The notes below the pieces were generated by a model. The model was given only the letters and a program-made list of their open reading frames with translations, had not been told where the DNA came from and did no database searches. The position numbers and the translations under genes are program-made. From positions 620,001-684,000 of the forward strand of contig NZ_QMHQ01000002.1 of the NCBI RefSeq assembly GCF_003313325.1: 64,000 bases of DNA, read 5' to 3'. Source of the DNA: Pedobacter namyangjuensis. Its GTDB lineage: Bacteria > Bacteroidota > Bacteroidia > Sphingobacteriales > Sphingobacteriaceae. Positions 56,786 to 64,000 of the stretch are shown piece by piece; the stretch's first letter is position 1; every line of letters starts with the position of its first letter.

Positions 56786-58522
56786 TCAACGCTCGCCGTT
56801 ACCAGATGATAGAAATTCAAGCACCATTTTATTAAAAACATTCGGATTTTTCAGCGGAACGTAATGATCTCCCCCTTTGATGATCTCAAGCTTCGAATTT
56901 TTGATACTGGAATGGATTAACATGGTATGCTCCCTTTTTATCACGTCAGATTCTCCTGCAACAACCATAACAGGCGTCGCTATCGATTTTAGGTCGGAGG
57001 GATTTATGTGCGGTTCTTTTAGCACTAACTCCGTTAGCCGAAGCTGGTTTTGAGATGCTGGATCAGTTTGTTTCATTAAACTATCTCTACGATTTTCGAA
57101 TAAGCGTAACACACCCTCTTCAATCGCCTCATTACCTGGGAACAAATTCGCCCCCATAAGTACCATTTTATCAACCTTTTCAGGATGTTTTAAAGCAAAA
57201 ATAAGTGCGGTATTTCCACCATCGCTCCATCCTAGCAAGCTTGCCTTTTTTATGGACAGTGCATCCATTACTGTCGAGAGGTCTTCGGCAAATTGTTCGT
57301 AAGTATATGGAGAAACTTTATGATTTACGCTATTACCTTGCCCTCTTGTATCTAATGCAATTACCTTGAAATTTTTAGACAAAAAACCTATCTGTTCCCT
57401 AAATGAATTGATTTGCTCGTTATTTCCATGTAACAAGAACAAAGGACTACCCTTACCGTATGTTTCGTAATATATCTCACCTTCATTTACTTTTATACGT
57501 TTACCATTGTTGTTGCCGTACATTAAGCTAGATAAAGTGGTATTTTCCTGTATAATAGCTGTATCGCTATCTTCTAATTTCTTTGTTTCCTTATTTTTAC
57601 CGTTCTTAATAGAAGATACTTCAAGCGCAACGAGTAAATAAGAAGCAGAAACTTTTTGCCACTCTGCTTCGCCTTTAATCCTGAACAGGCTAGATTTTAG
57701 TGGCACTGGAAAGGAAGGTATAAAAAATGCTGGCTTGGTACTATCTGCGGTTAAGGGTTCCAAATCTAAAACAGCTAAGGAAACAGCTATTTCCTTTTGC
57801 CCTTTTATATGAATTTGGTAAGGTAGAAGGTCAATAGTTTCAGCACGAGGCATTCCTATCTCTGTCGTTCCTTGAATATCAAACACTACATCCTTGCCAA
57901 GTATAGATTGATCAGGAATGCCCTGCTTAACACTATAAATATTCATTCTTAGTTTGATCTTTTTAAATCCCCTCCTATTTATTCCGAAACTCAGCTTTCT
58001 CAAAAAAACGTTCTGATCTATCTTCAGAATAGTTGCCTGTTCGCGTCCCTTTTCATCACTATGTTTTGGTATATTTTTATACATAGCCGGAAAGAAAACC
58101 AGACTGGCTCTCGATCGACCATAATTTTTTATCTGACTGGGTTGCGCCTTGATATTTACCGTTTCAAGTAGTTGTGGCGACTCTGATAGCTTAACATTTT
58201 TTTCCGTTTTTAAAAAGTCAGCCCAGCTAAGCTTTAAGCTACGGTAACCAACTGCCGAAAAAATTATTGAATCACTATTGGCAATATCCGTTCTGTTATA
58301 GGTTAGCGAATATCTTCCGACAGCGTCGGAAACGGTGCCTATAGGTTTGTTCTTAATTCCTATACTGACATATAGCACTGGAAGATTGGTCCGCTCTTCA
58401 GTTACTATGCCGTTTATAATTGAAGATTGGGAATGCGCAACTTTGCCCTCCAAAATGAGTAAAATGGTTAAAAGTAAAAAGAAGCGCAATATTTTTAATA
58501 AATACAAAGTGGATTGGCACAT
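56786..58522 (-). CDS. CarboxypepD-reg / alpha-beta hydrolase fusion
   Basis: A 578-residue exported protein with a signal peptide (FFLLLTILLILEGKVAHSQ). A CarboxypepD_reg-like domain spans ~35-120 (INGIVTEERTNLPVLYVSIG, GTVSDAVGRYSLTYN). A middle domain of unknown type spans ~130-335. An alpha/beta hydrolase spans ~345-575 with nucleophile serine in LLGWSDGGNTA, acid in VVAGESDVI and histidine in IKGGDHYVPL. The oxyanion motif HGNNE precedes it. The hydrolase resembles esterases or C-C hydrolases. This combination is unusual: CarboxypepD-reg normally heads TonB receptors. It is monocistronic. The function is unknown beyond hydrolysis. Confidence 0.85.
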   Translation of the reverse strand: MCQSTLYLLKILRFFLLLTILLILEGKVAHSQSSIINGIVTEERTNLPVLYVSIGIKNKPIGTVSDAVGRYSLTYNRTDIANSDSIIFSAVGYRSLKLSWADFLKTEKNVKLSESPQLLETVNIKAQPSQIKNYGRSRASLVFFPAMYKNIPKHSDEKGREQATILKIDQNVFLRKLSFGINRRGFKKIKLRMNIYSVKQGIPDQSILGKDVVFDIQGTTEIGMPRAETIDLLPYQIHIKGQKEIAVSLAVLDLEPLTADSTKPAFFIPSFPVPLKSSLFRIKGEAEWQKVSASYLLVALEVSSIKNGKNKETKKLEDSDTAIIQENTTLSSLMYGNNNGKRIKVNEGEIYYETYGKGSPLFLLHGNNEQINSFREQIGFLSKNFKVIALDTRGQGNSVNHKVSPYTYEQFAEDLSTVMDALSIKKASLLGWSDGGNTALIFALKHPEKVDKMVLMGANLFPGNEAIEEGVLRLFENRRDSLMKQTDPASQNQLRLTELVLKEPHINPSDLKSIATPVMVVAGESDVIKREHTMLIHSSIKNSKLEIIKGGDHYVPLKNPNVFNKMVLEFLSSGNGER

Positions 58523-58810
58523 AATAAGGATTGATGGCCAAATATCATTAATCGGTTAACCGTAACGAAAAAATTAACTTTATTTAACATCCAATAACTT
58601 CATACGTCAGCTTAAAAAAACACCCAAAGCTTGTTATATGTAACTTCGTTTTCGTTGCTTTTTCTCTACAATCACTATCCCGTCTACAAATACGAAACGT
58701 ACATCACTATTGAGCGAACGGCAATCGCGAAACAACAGATATGTTTTTTACAAACTATCGCTTTACGATTGCCATCTAACCCTGTTAAATCTTCCAAATG
58801 ATAATAAATA

Positions 58811-60022
58811 CTAATAGCCAAAAGGGTTATCAAGACTAAGCATTGGAGAGGTAAACCATTTCGGTCCATTTTCGGTCATGTAAAAATGATCTTCGTGCCT
58901 AATCCCAAATTTTCCAGGAACACAAATCATAGGTTCGTTGCTTACTACCATCCCTTCGGCCAGTTTTATCTCGCTTCCGCGAACCAAATACGGATATTCG
59001 TGTATATCTAGTCCGGTGCCATGACCTACCCTGTGTGGTAAACCCGGCAAATCATAGTTTGCACTGAGACCAGCCTGTGCCAATGTTTCTCTGGCTGCAT
59101 CATCAACCGAACCGCAAGAACGACCAATTTGCGCAGCTTCAAAAGCGGCAAGCTGTGTTTTCTTCTCCAAATCCCAGATAGTCCTGTATTCATCAGAAGG
59201 CACGCCGTATACGTAAGATCTTGTAATATCAGAAAGGTATCCTTCTAGTCTGCAACCTGTGTCTATAATAACCGCATCATTTTCCTTCAACGGCTGAGGT
59301 ACCGCAACTCCGTGTGGGTACTGTGTATCGTCTGCAAAAAGCACTATACAAAAGTAAGAACCCGAAGCAATTCCAGCTTTGATATGCGCTTTATTGATAA
59401 AGTCTTCCACTTCCTTCGCCGAAATTCCTGGTCTTAGTATCTTAGCCGCAGCTCGTTGAACTTCCATGGTAATGTCTTTCGCCTTTTGGATAATAGCAAT
59501 TTCATTTTCCGTTTTCTGCATTCGGCATCCAGCGGTAATTTCTTGTGCATTTATAAAATGAAAGTTTGAATTTACTTTCGAAATTCCATCCACCAGAAAA
59601 TAAGGAGCAGATTCGTCTATTGCAAAAATTCCTTCGCTTACACTATTATGATGTAAAAGCTGGCTAATTAAAACATAAGGCGATTCGTGCTCTTCCCAAC
59701 AGTTGATGTCGGCCTCCACTTTCCTATACTTTTTAAAGGTTCCTTCCTCAAATTTTGGCACAATATATTGCAATGTACCGTCACCAAACAAAAGCGCACC
59801 AACCATTCTTTCAGATGCATTCCAATGTGTTCCTGTAAAATAATACAAGTTTGTGCCAGCGTTAATGTACAATGCACTAACCGAATGCTGTGCCATCAAA
59901 TCTGTCGCCTTTTTTAAACGAGCTTTATATTCCTGCAAAGCAATTGGCTGTACGCCAAGCGTTCTGTCTTGTATTTTATCAAGTTCTACTGATGCGGAAG
60001 AACCACCTGTACCTAATGTCAT
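58811..60022 (-). CDS. M24 family metallopeptidase (Xaa-Pro aminopeptidase-like)
   Basis: A 403-residue cytoplasmic peptidase: creatinase-type N-terminal domain (~30-165) and pita-bread C-terminal domain. The dimetal ligands are D254 (IIDTGC), D265 (YLSDITRSY), H334 (RVGHGTGLDIHEY), E363 (SNEPMI) and E377 (GIRHEDHFYM), all present. It probably removes an N-terminal residue before proline (Xaa-Pro). It is monocistronic with an intergenic region downstream. No signal peptide. Confidence 0.93.
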   Translation of the reverse strand: MTLGTGGSSASVELDKIQDRTLGVQPIALQEYKARLKKATDLMAQHSVSALYINAGTNLYYFTGTHWNASERMVGALLFGDGTLQYIVPKFEEGTFKKYRKVEADINCWEEHESPYVLISQLLHHNSVSEGIFAIDESAPYFLVDGISKVNSNFHFINAQEITAGCRMQKTENEIAIIQKAKDITMEVQRAAAKILRPGISAKEVEDFINKAHIKAGIASGSYFCIVLFADDTQYPHGVAVPQPLKENDAVIIDTGCRLEGYLSDITRSYVYGVPSDEYRTIWDLEKKTQLAAFEAAQIGRSCGSVDDAARETLAQAGLSANYDLPGLPHRVGHGTGLDIHEYPYLVRGSEIKLAEGMVVSNEPMICVPGKFGIRHEDHFYMTENGPKWFTSPMLSLDNPFGY

Positions 60023-60232
60023 TTCTTTTAAATTAAATCTGGGCTAATTTAAGCATCCAATTTTAAAGTTCTATACGCCTGCTGTTTTTACTTTATTCGG
60101 TTTGCATCATATATTTCGTTAACTGCGGTAGATAAGACGAGCTGAAAGCTGCGCAACGAAATTATACCGAAAGGAATATCGAATTTTCTTCTGCGCTAAA
60201 CATCGTGATATTGAATAAAAAAGATAGCTGTT

Positions 60233-60886
60233 TTAATTTGTAGAAGATAAAGAGAAGGATAGTTTATCTCCCGGGACTTTCCCAAAGTGATTAGTATACC
60301 AATCTACAAGTTGGTCAGACTTAAATTGCTCATTTCTATCCACTCCCCTAATTAAGCGTTTGGCGGCTTTGGTTCCGTTCTCACCCGTTCTTGCCTGGTA
60401 AAGCACATAGTCTACCACAATTTTATCGTTTGGCTTAGGTCCCTTGTAAGCTAATATAGATCCATCCTTCCCGATGATAAAAGGTGCAGGATCACTTACT
60501 TTAACAATTTCCTTAAATTCATTAGAAGATGCATTGCTAGCCAATTTATTGGCATTGGCTACAGTATCAGAACCCAAATATAAATTTGCAAAAACCACGT
60601 CAGGATATTTAGCAAAACGTTGTTTCAACGACTGAAAAGATTGTTCTTGTTCGGCAGTTAATTCTTTGCTATCCCAAACATACAAATAAACGGTTTTTCC
60701 GTTGTATAAATCACCAAACGTTTGGGTACTGCCCTTGGCATCTACGAGTTGTATGTTGGAAACATTTGTATGCGTGTAATCATTATAATCTTTAACCACC
60801 AGTTTGGCAATTCCTTTAACCATCATAGTGCAAGAACTCGTAAATACGCAAAGCGGAATAATAAATAGGTAGATGATTTTTTTCAT
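60233..60886 (-). CDS. Thioredoxin-fold lipoprotein lacking the CxxC motif
   Basis: A 217-residue lipoprotein. The signal peptide has a lipobox ending TSSC (Cys 19). The rest resembles the thioredoxin/TlpA fold: GKTVYLYVWDS (where thioredoxins have the catalytic CxxC, here absent), then KYPDVVFANLYLGSD and a cis-Pro-like loop DPAPFIIGKDGSILAYKG. Without CxxC it cannot do disulphide exchange and may be a binding or chaperone protein of the envelope. Divergent from the DoxX gene. Confidence 0.75.
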   Translation of the reverse strand: MKKIIYLFIIPLCVFTSSCTMMVKGIAKLVVKDYNDYTHTNVSNIQLVDAKGSTQTFGDLYNGKTVYLYVWDSKELTAEQEQSFQSLKQRFAKYPDVVFANLYLGSDTVANANKLASNASSNEFKEIVKVSDPAPFIIGKDGSILAYKGPKPNDKIVVDYVLYQARTGENGTKAAKRLIRGVDRNEQFKSDQLVDWYTNHFGKVPGDKLSFSLSSTN

Positions 60887-61059
60887 TTTTTGAAATTTTA
60901 TTAAATTTTAAGTAATTGTTTATATAGTTGTGACGATAACAACTGATTAAAGGTTGCATGAAGAATAAACTATATTAAGTGGTTTACCATTTAACGAATT
61001 ACTTCCATTAAGCATCGATACTTTTTAAAACAATTACTATTTCTTTAGGTTTATTGGGC

Positions 61060-61485
61060 ATGGAAATCCAGCAAATCAAACCTTATTCAAAAACCAGTAG
61101 TTTACAAAAAGGTGCTCGAATCGTTTTAGGACTTTTTATGGTTTTGGCAGGTGTCGGTCATCTTACGTTTCAACGTCGGGAGTTTCAAGCACAAGTACCA
61201 GATTGGGTGCCCATAAATAAAGATGCTACCGTGCTCTTGTCTGGAATTGCCGAAATTGCTTTAGGATTAGCTCTAGTCTTGGCTAAAAAAAACCGTTCCA
61301 AAGCTGGGATCGCACTAGCCTTATTTTACATTGCGGTTTTTCCTGGTAATATCGCACAATACTTAAATCATCGCGACGCATTTGGTTTGAACACCGATCA
61401 GGCTAGATTGGCACGCTTGTTCTTTCAACCGGTACTTATTATTTGGGCATTGTGGAGTACGGGAGCACTGAAACGTTTGAGATAA
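61060..61485 (+). CDS. DoxX family membrane protein
   Basis: About 141 residues. An upstream TTG at 61054 adds two residues; I prefer the ATG at 61060. It has four hydrophobic helices typical of DoxX (VLGLFMVLAGVGHLTF, TVLLSGIAEIALGLALVLA, IALALFYIAVFPGNIAQYL, LFFQPVLIIWALWS). DoxX-type proteins are associated with quinone- or sulphur-dependent oxidoreduction, but the activity is unclear. Single gene. Confidence 0.85.
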   Translation: MEIQQIKPYSKTSSLQKGARIVLGLFMVLAGVGHLTFQRREFQAQVPDWVPINKDATVLLSGIAEIALGLALVLAKKNRSKAGIALALFYIAVFPGNIAQYLNHRDAFGLNTDQARLARLFFQPVLIIWALWSTGALKRLR

Positions 61486-61561
61486 GCTTGATTTTATTTC
61501 AAGTAATTAAAAGAGACTTATACAGCACCGCATTACGCACCTCCTCTTAAAGATTAGTTTG

Positions 61562-61601
61562 ATGTTTAGTTTTGTGAGCAAATTAGCAAGCCACTAAACA
61601 T
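61562..61601. repeat. 9-bp inverted repeat between convergent genes
   Basis: ATGTTTAGT (61562-61570) and ACTAAACAT (61593-61601) are exact complements with 22 bases between. It lies between the DoxX gene and the kinase gene, both of which end toward it. A terminator or mRNA 3' stem is possible; there is no T-run, so this is unsettled. Confidence 0.35.
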
Positions 61602-61704
61602 ACTCTCCATTTTTTAAAAAACCGTCAGACGGAATATTGAATTTCAATCAACAGGCTTGACTTTTTAATTTCATCTATAATTGCTAAAGTTTAGCTAAGC
61701 AGAT

Positions 61705-62907
61705 TTACTCGCTGATTACGCTACTGCAAGGTAGGCTAAAGTAAAAAGTAGAACCTATTCCCTCTACACTCTCGGCCCAGATTTTCCCGCCATGGTCAAC
61801 TACTATTTTGGAAGTTATATACAACCCCATGCCCAGTCCCGGATGTGTGGTCATTACGCTTTTATCACGATAGAACTTTTCGAAAATGGATGCTAGTGCC
61901 TCGGTGCTTATACCAAGGCCTTTATCACGAACCGATACAGTGACTGTTGATTCTACCACACTGCAGCGAACATCAATAGCACTACCCAAAGGCGAATATT
62001 TAGTAGCATTGCCCAAAAGGTTAGTCAACACCTGCTCCATACGCAAACGGTCTATATTTACCACACTGTCCGAATCAACAGACAAAGAAATAGCATGTGC
62101 GCTGTAAGCTTGCGAGAGCATGTCTATTACTTCAGAAAGAAACGGACGGAAAGGAACCTGTTCACGTCTATATCCGAAAGAGCCGTTTTCCATCTGAGAA
62201 ACATCCATCAGCTGTTTTACAAGGGCTGTAAGTTTGCTAGTTTGCAGATCAAGCTTGTCAATAACGTTTGCAAACCTCGGCTCAAAACCCTCCCTTTCTT
62301 TTACCAGCATCTGAGTGTATGCTTTAAGAATGGTGAGTGGCGTTTTCATCTCATGGCTGGCTATCGAAATAAATTCATTCTTCTTTTCGTTTATTAGTTT
62401 CTCGTGCTGTATTTCTAACTCTTGTTGCCCGGTAACTTTGTAAAGATGGTTTTTCTGGTTTTTGATTTCTTCATAAGCGTTTACTGGCCCGTCGGCAAGG
62501 AAATATTTTTTGATGTCGGCAATCCTTGTTCGGTCTATTTTCAGCGAGCGAGGAATACCGATGGCCATCTCTATTATACAGCTTCCCTCACTTCTTTTAA
62601 AAAGAAATTCGGGAACTAGTTTTTGGGCATAGAAAAAGCCGTTATCACCTCTATCAAGTCCATCCACTTCCTCAAATACTATGGTTGCCGCCATGGTGAA
62701 ACGCGGATGGCTACCACCTATGCCTAATTGTAGATTACCCGTGTTGGTATGTTCGATAACCGTTCTTGCCACCTCAGAAACCGCTGTTGAAAAAGAAGTT
62801 TGAGTAGCAATAGTTAAACCAATACGCTCGCCCACTGCCATACAGCGCCTATGAGCCAGCACAAGGTCCATTTCGTTTTCAAGCGTTATATTGATAATCT
62901 CGGTCAT
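61705..62907 (-). CDS. Hybrid RsbT-like / histidine kinase
   Basis: A 400-residue protein. Residues ~1-135 resemble RsbT-type serine kinases/ATPases (HRRCMAVGERIGLTIATQTS then FSTAVSEVARTVIEHTNTG), but the N-box Asn (usually ARN) is Thr in VARTVIEH, so ATP binding there is probably lost. HisKA follows with H185 (IASHEMKTPL), then a canonical HATPase_c (NLLGNATKYSP, DKGLGI, LGMGLYITSK). It starts 2 bp after the stop of the preceding SpoIIE-type gene, and all are on the minus strand. It is probably the output or sensor kinase of the partner-switch module. Confidence 0.85.
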   Translation of the reverse strand: MTEIINITLENEMDLVLAHRRCMAVGERIGLTIATQTSFSTAVSEVARTVIEHTNTGNLQLGIGGSHPRFTMAATIVFEEVDGLDRGDNGFFYAQKLVPEFLFKRSEGSCIIEMAIGIPRSLKIDRTRIADIKKYFLADGPVNAYEEIKNQKNHLYKVTGQQELEIQHEKLINEKKNEFISIASHEMKTPLTILKAYTQMLVKEREGFEPRFANVIDKLDLQTSKLTALVKQLMDVSQMENGSFGYRREQVPFRPFLSEVIDMLSQAYSAHAISLSVDSDSVVNIDRLRMEQVLTNLLGNATKYSPLGSAIDVRCSVVESTVTVSVRDKGLGISTEALASIFEKFYRDKSVMTTHPGLGMGLYITSKIVVDHGGKIWAESVEGIGSTFYFSLPCSSVISE

Positions 62908-62909
62908 AA

Positions 62910-63917
62910 TTATTTATATCTGATTACAACAACCGACATATCATCTGTTTGTCTTGCATGATCTTTATAAATTGCCGCTGCAAGTATCGAAGGATCACAT
63001 TTCTGTATCATAGGATATTTTGACAGCTCCCAACGCGTTTTGATACCATCTGATGCCATTACCACTTGGTTATATTCATCTACAGAATATTGTTGCGAAT
63101 TCATTGTATTTGGAATGTTGTGTCCGACAATGCCATTGTAGGACATGTGATTTTTTGCCAGATTGGGTCCTAACCATCTTACGCCGATATTACCAATTCC
63201 AGCAGAAGTCCATGTGCGATTTTTCAGGTCCAAGCAAACCATGTTAGCAACCATTCCCCTAGTTCGTTTAATTGTACCATGCAAAAACCTCAAGGTTTGT
63301 ACTGGGTCGTTATCCGGACAAACGCGAAAATTCTTTTCGGCTTCATTAACAGCTAAGTTTGCTTCTGGCCCGTGCCCTAGACCGTCGCAAAGCATCAGTT
63401 TTATCACATCTTTAGATGATTTGTAAAAAAAACCATCGCCACTTGTAGTTTCACCTGGCTTGCTCAGTACGATGGGCCTAATGAATACTCCTTTAGCATT
63501 TTTTGCAGGCGTAGTGGCATAAACCCTGCTAAGCAATATTGTACCCCAATCCGTAAGGGAATATAGATCAAAAGTATCGGAAAGACGTTTTATGCTTCCC
63601 AGTCCATGGCCCAAGGTATTGCTGGAGGAAAATCCGTCCAGAATCATCTTTGATGGGTTTGCAATACCAGGCCCATTGTCAATGCATATGATTTCGAGAT
63701 AGGGATTTCCCTCTTCATAAAAACTCCCTACCAGTATTTCTCCATCATTTGCATATTTATAAAGATTACTCGTTATTTCGGCAACAATCAAATCTACTTC
63801 CGCCACTCTTTTTTGTGGTATGCCTAGTTCGACAGCCTTTTGGTGGATTTCTTTTTTTATCAGCGAAAAATAGCTTCTGTCACCAGCAGAAAATTTGGTG
63901 TGTGTTGCGTCAACCAT
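62910..63917 (-). CDS. ATPase (RsbW/RsbT-like) / SpoIIE-type phosphatase fusion
   Basis: A 335-residue protein. The N-terminal ATPase region contains AEVDLIVAEITSNLYKYA with the N-box Asn, then DNGPGI and GHGLGSIKRLSD. The C-terminal PP2C/SpoIIE-like domain (~155-335) has LMLCDGLGHGPEANLAVN, VVMASDGIKTRW and RQTDDMSVVVIRYK, carrying the acidic metal residues. Its start codon overlaps the stop of the upstream rsbT by 8 bp (63910-63917), so translation is coupled. This fits RsbX/RsbU-type stressosome phosphatases that reset serine-phosphorylated STAS proteins. Confidence 0.85.
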   Translation of the reverse strand: MVDATHTKFSAGDRSYFSLIKKEIHQKAVELGIPQKRVAEVDLIVAEITSNLYKYANDGEILVGSFYEEGNPYLEIICIDNGPGIANPSKMILDGFSSSNTLGHGLGSIKRLSDTFDLYSLTDWGTILLSRVYATTPAKNAKGVFIRPIVLSKPGETTSGDGFFYKSSKDVIKLMLCDGLGHGPEANLAVNEAEKNFRVCPDNDPVQTLRFLHGTIKRTRGMVANMVCLDLKNRTWTSAGIGNIGVRWLGPNLAKNHMSYNGIVGHNIPNTMNSQQYSVDEYNQVVMASDGIKTRWELSKYPMIQKCDPSILAAAIYKDHARQTDDMSVVVIRYK

Positions 63918-64000
63918 TGGCCCATTTTAGAATCATTACCGTTGTACCCTCGCCCACCTTACTCTTGATGTCGAATTCGTTTACCAATCTTTTAGCTCCA
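63910..64000 (-). CDS. RsbT-like serine kinase (partial, N-terminus beyond window)
   Basis: Only the last ~29 codons are visible: GAKRLVNEFDIKSKVGEG then TTVMILKWANG and stop. This is the typical C-terminus of RsbT-like anti-sigma-factor-type kinases (GAxRLVDxF, then GT-x-V-x(3)-KW). The stop codon lies inside the first codons of the next gene, giving translational coupling. The gene continues outside the window. Expect STAS (RsbS/RsbR) genes beyond the edge. Confidence 0.8.
   Translation of the reverse strand, partial: GAKRLVNEFDIKSKVGEGTTVMILKWANG

Noticed and set aside
58523..58810. Possible small gene between the hydrolase and the M24 peptidase
   Set aside because: The only frames are short antisense or shadow frames (for example 58684-58869) with unusual composition; no motif or promoter was seen.
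1..64000. tRNA, rRNA, riboswitch or transposase
   Set aside because: I looked through the larger intergenic gaps for cloverleaf-like or known riboswitch patterns and for transposase motifs and saw none; a covariance-model scan would settle this.

Overview
The window looks like chromosome from a Bacteroidota species, most likely a Sphingobacteriaceae (Pedobacter-like) soil or freshwater bacterium. The reasons are AT-rich intergenic DNA without Shine-Dalgarno runs, TAnnTTTG-type promoter elements, a gliding-motility type (type B) C-terminal secretion domain with a PorP/SprF partner, SusC-style CarbopepD-reg domains, and many polysaccharide hydrolases (GH2, GH95, GH76). The genus is inference; no rRNA or tRNA gene was seen.

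Layout. 1-6.7 kb: the partial end of a FUSC/YccS-type membrane protein (missing from simple ATG-based gene finding because it starts with TTG and runs off the edge), a small unknown gene, a lone receiver domain, a PRC-barrel gene paired with a divergent DUF892-like gene, and two histidine kinases. 6.9-9.5 kb: a secreted GH2 glycosidase ending in a perfect 32-bp palindromic terminator. 9.8-17.7 kb: a stress and small-protein region with Mn-catalase, DUF892 ferritin-like protein, xylose-isomerase-like enzyme, cold-shock protein, DUF2383 protein, very hydrophilic small proteins, a kinase-less PAS/HisKA-like protein, another histidine kinase, and three copies of an unnamed ~72-residue family. 17.8-19.6 kb: an SDR oxidoreductase with an AraC regulator.

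19.7-45.8 kb (minus strand): one apparent operon dominates the window. A giant surface protein of about 7770 residues carries roughly 3440 residues of thrombospondin type-3 calcium repeats, about 31 cadherin-like/VCBS (tandem-95) repeats, DUF11 domains and a type B T9SS C-terminal domain. It is followed 6 bp later by a PorP/SprF protein and 9 bp after that by a TPR/beta-propeller/OmpA protein. The TSP3 half has a three-level repeat hierarchy (13-residue units, ~241-residue B blocks, and A+BBB mega-blocks) with two inserted globular domains bounded by cysteines. This resembles the SprB/SprF adhesin-secretion arrangement known from gliding Flavobacteriia.

46.4-61.5 kb: class III adenylate cyclase (divergent from the giant operon), GH95 fucosidase, MsbA-like ABC exporter, ricin/GH76 protein, an unknown membrane protein, a candidate diadenylate cyclase of the DACNV type (c-di-AMP), a CarbopepD-reg/alpha-beta hydrolase fusion, an M24 peptidase, a thioredoxin-fold lipoprotein and a DoxX protein. 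61.7-64 kb (minus): an overlapping rsbT / ATPase-SpoIIE phosphatase / RsbT-like-kinase operon, i.e. a stressosome-type partner-switching module that continues past the window edge.

Taken together the window encodes a large calcium-dependent cell-surface adhesin system, several signalling inputs (two cyclic-nucleotide enzymes, five histidine kinases, a partner-switch module) and oxidative or desiccation-type stress functions. Regulatory links between these parts are inferred from position only.
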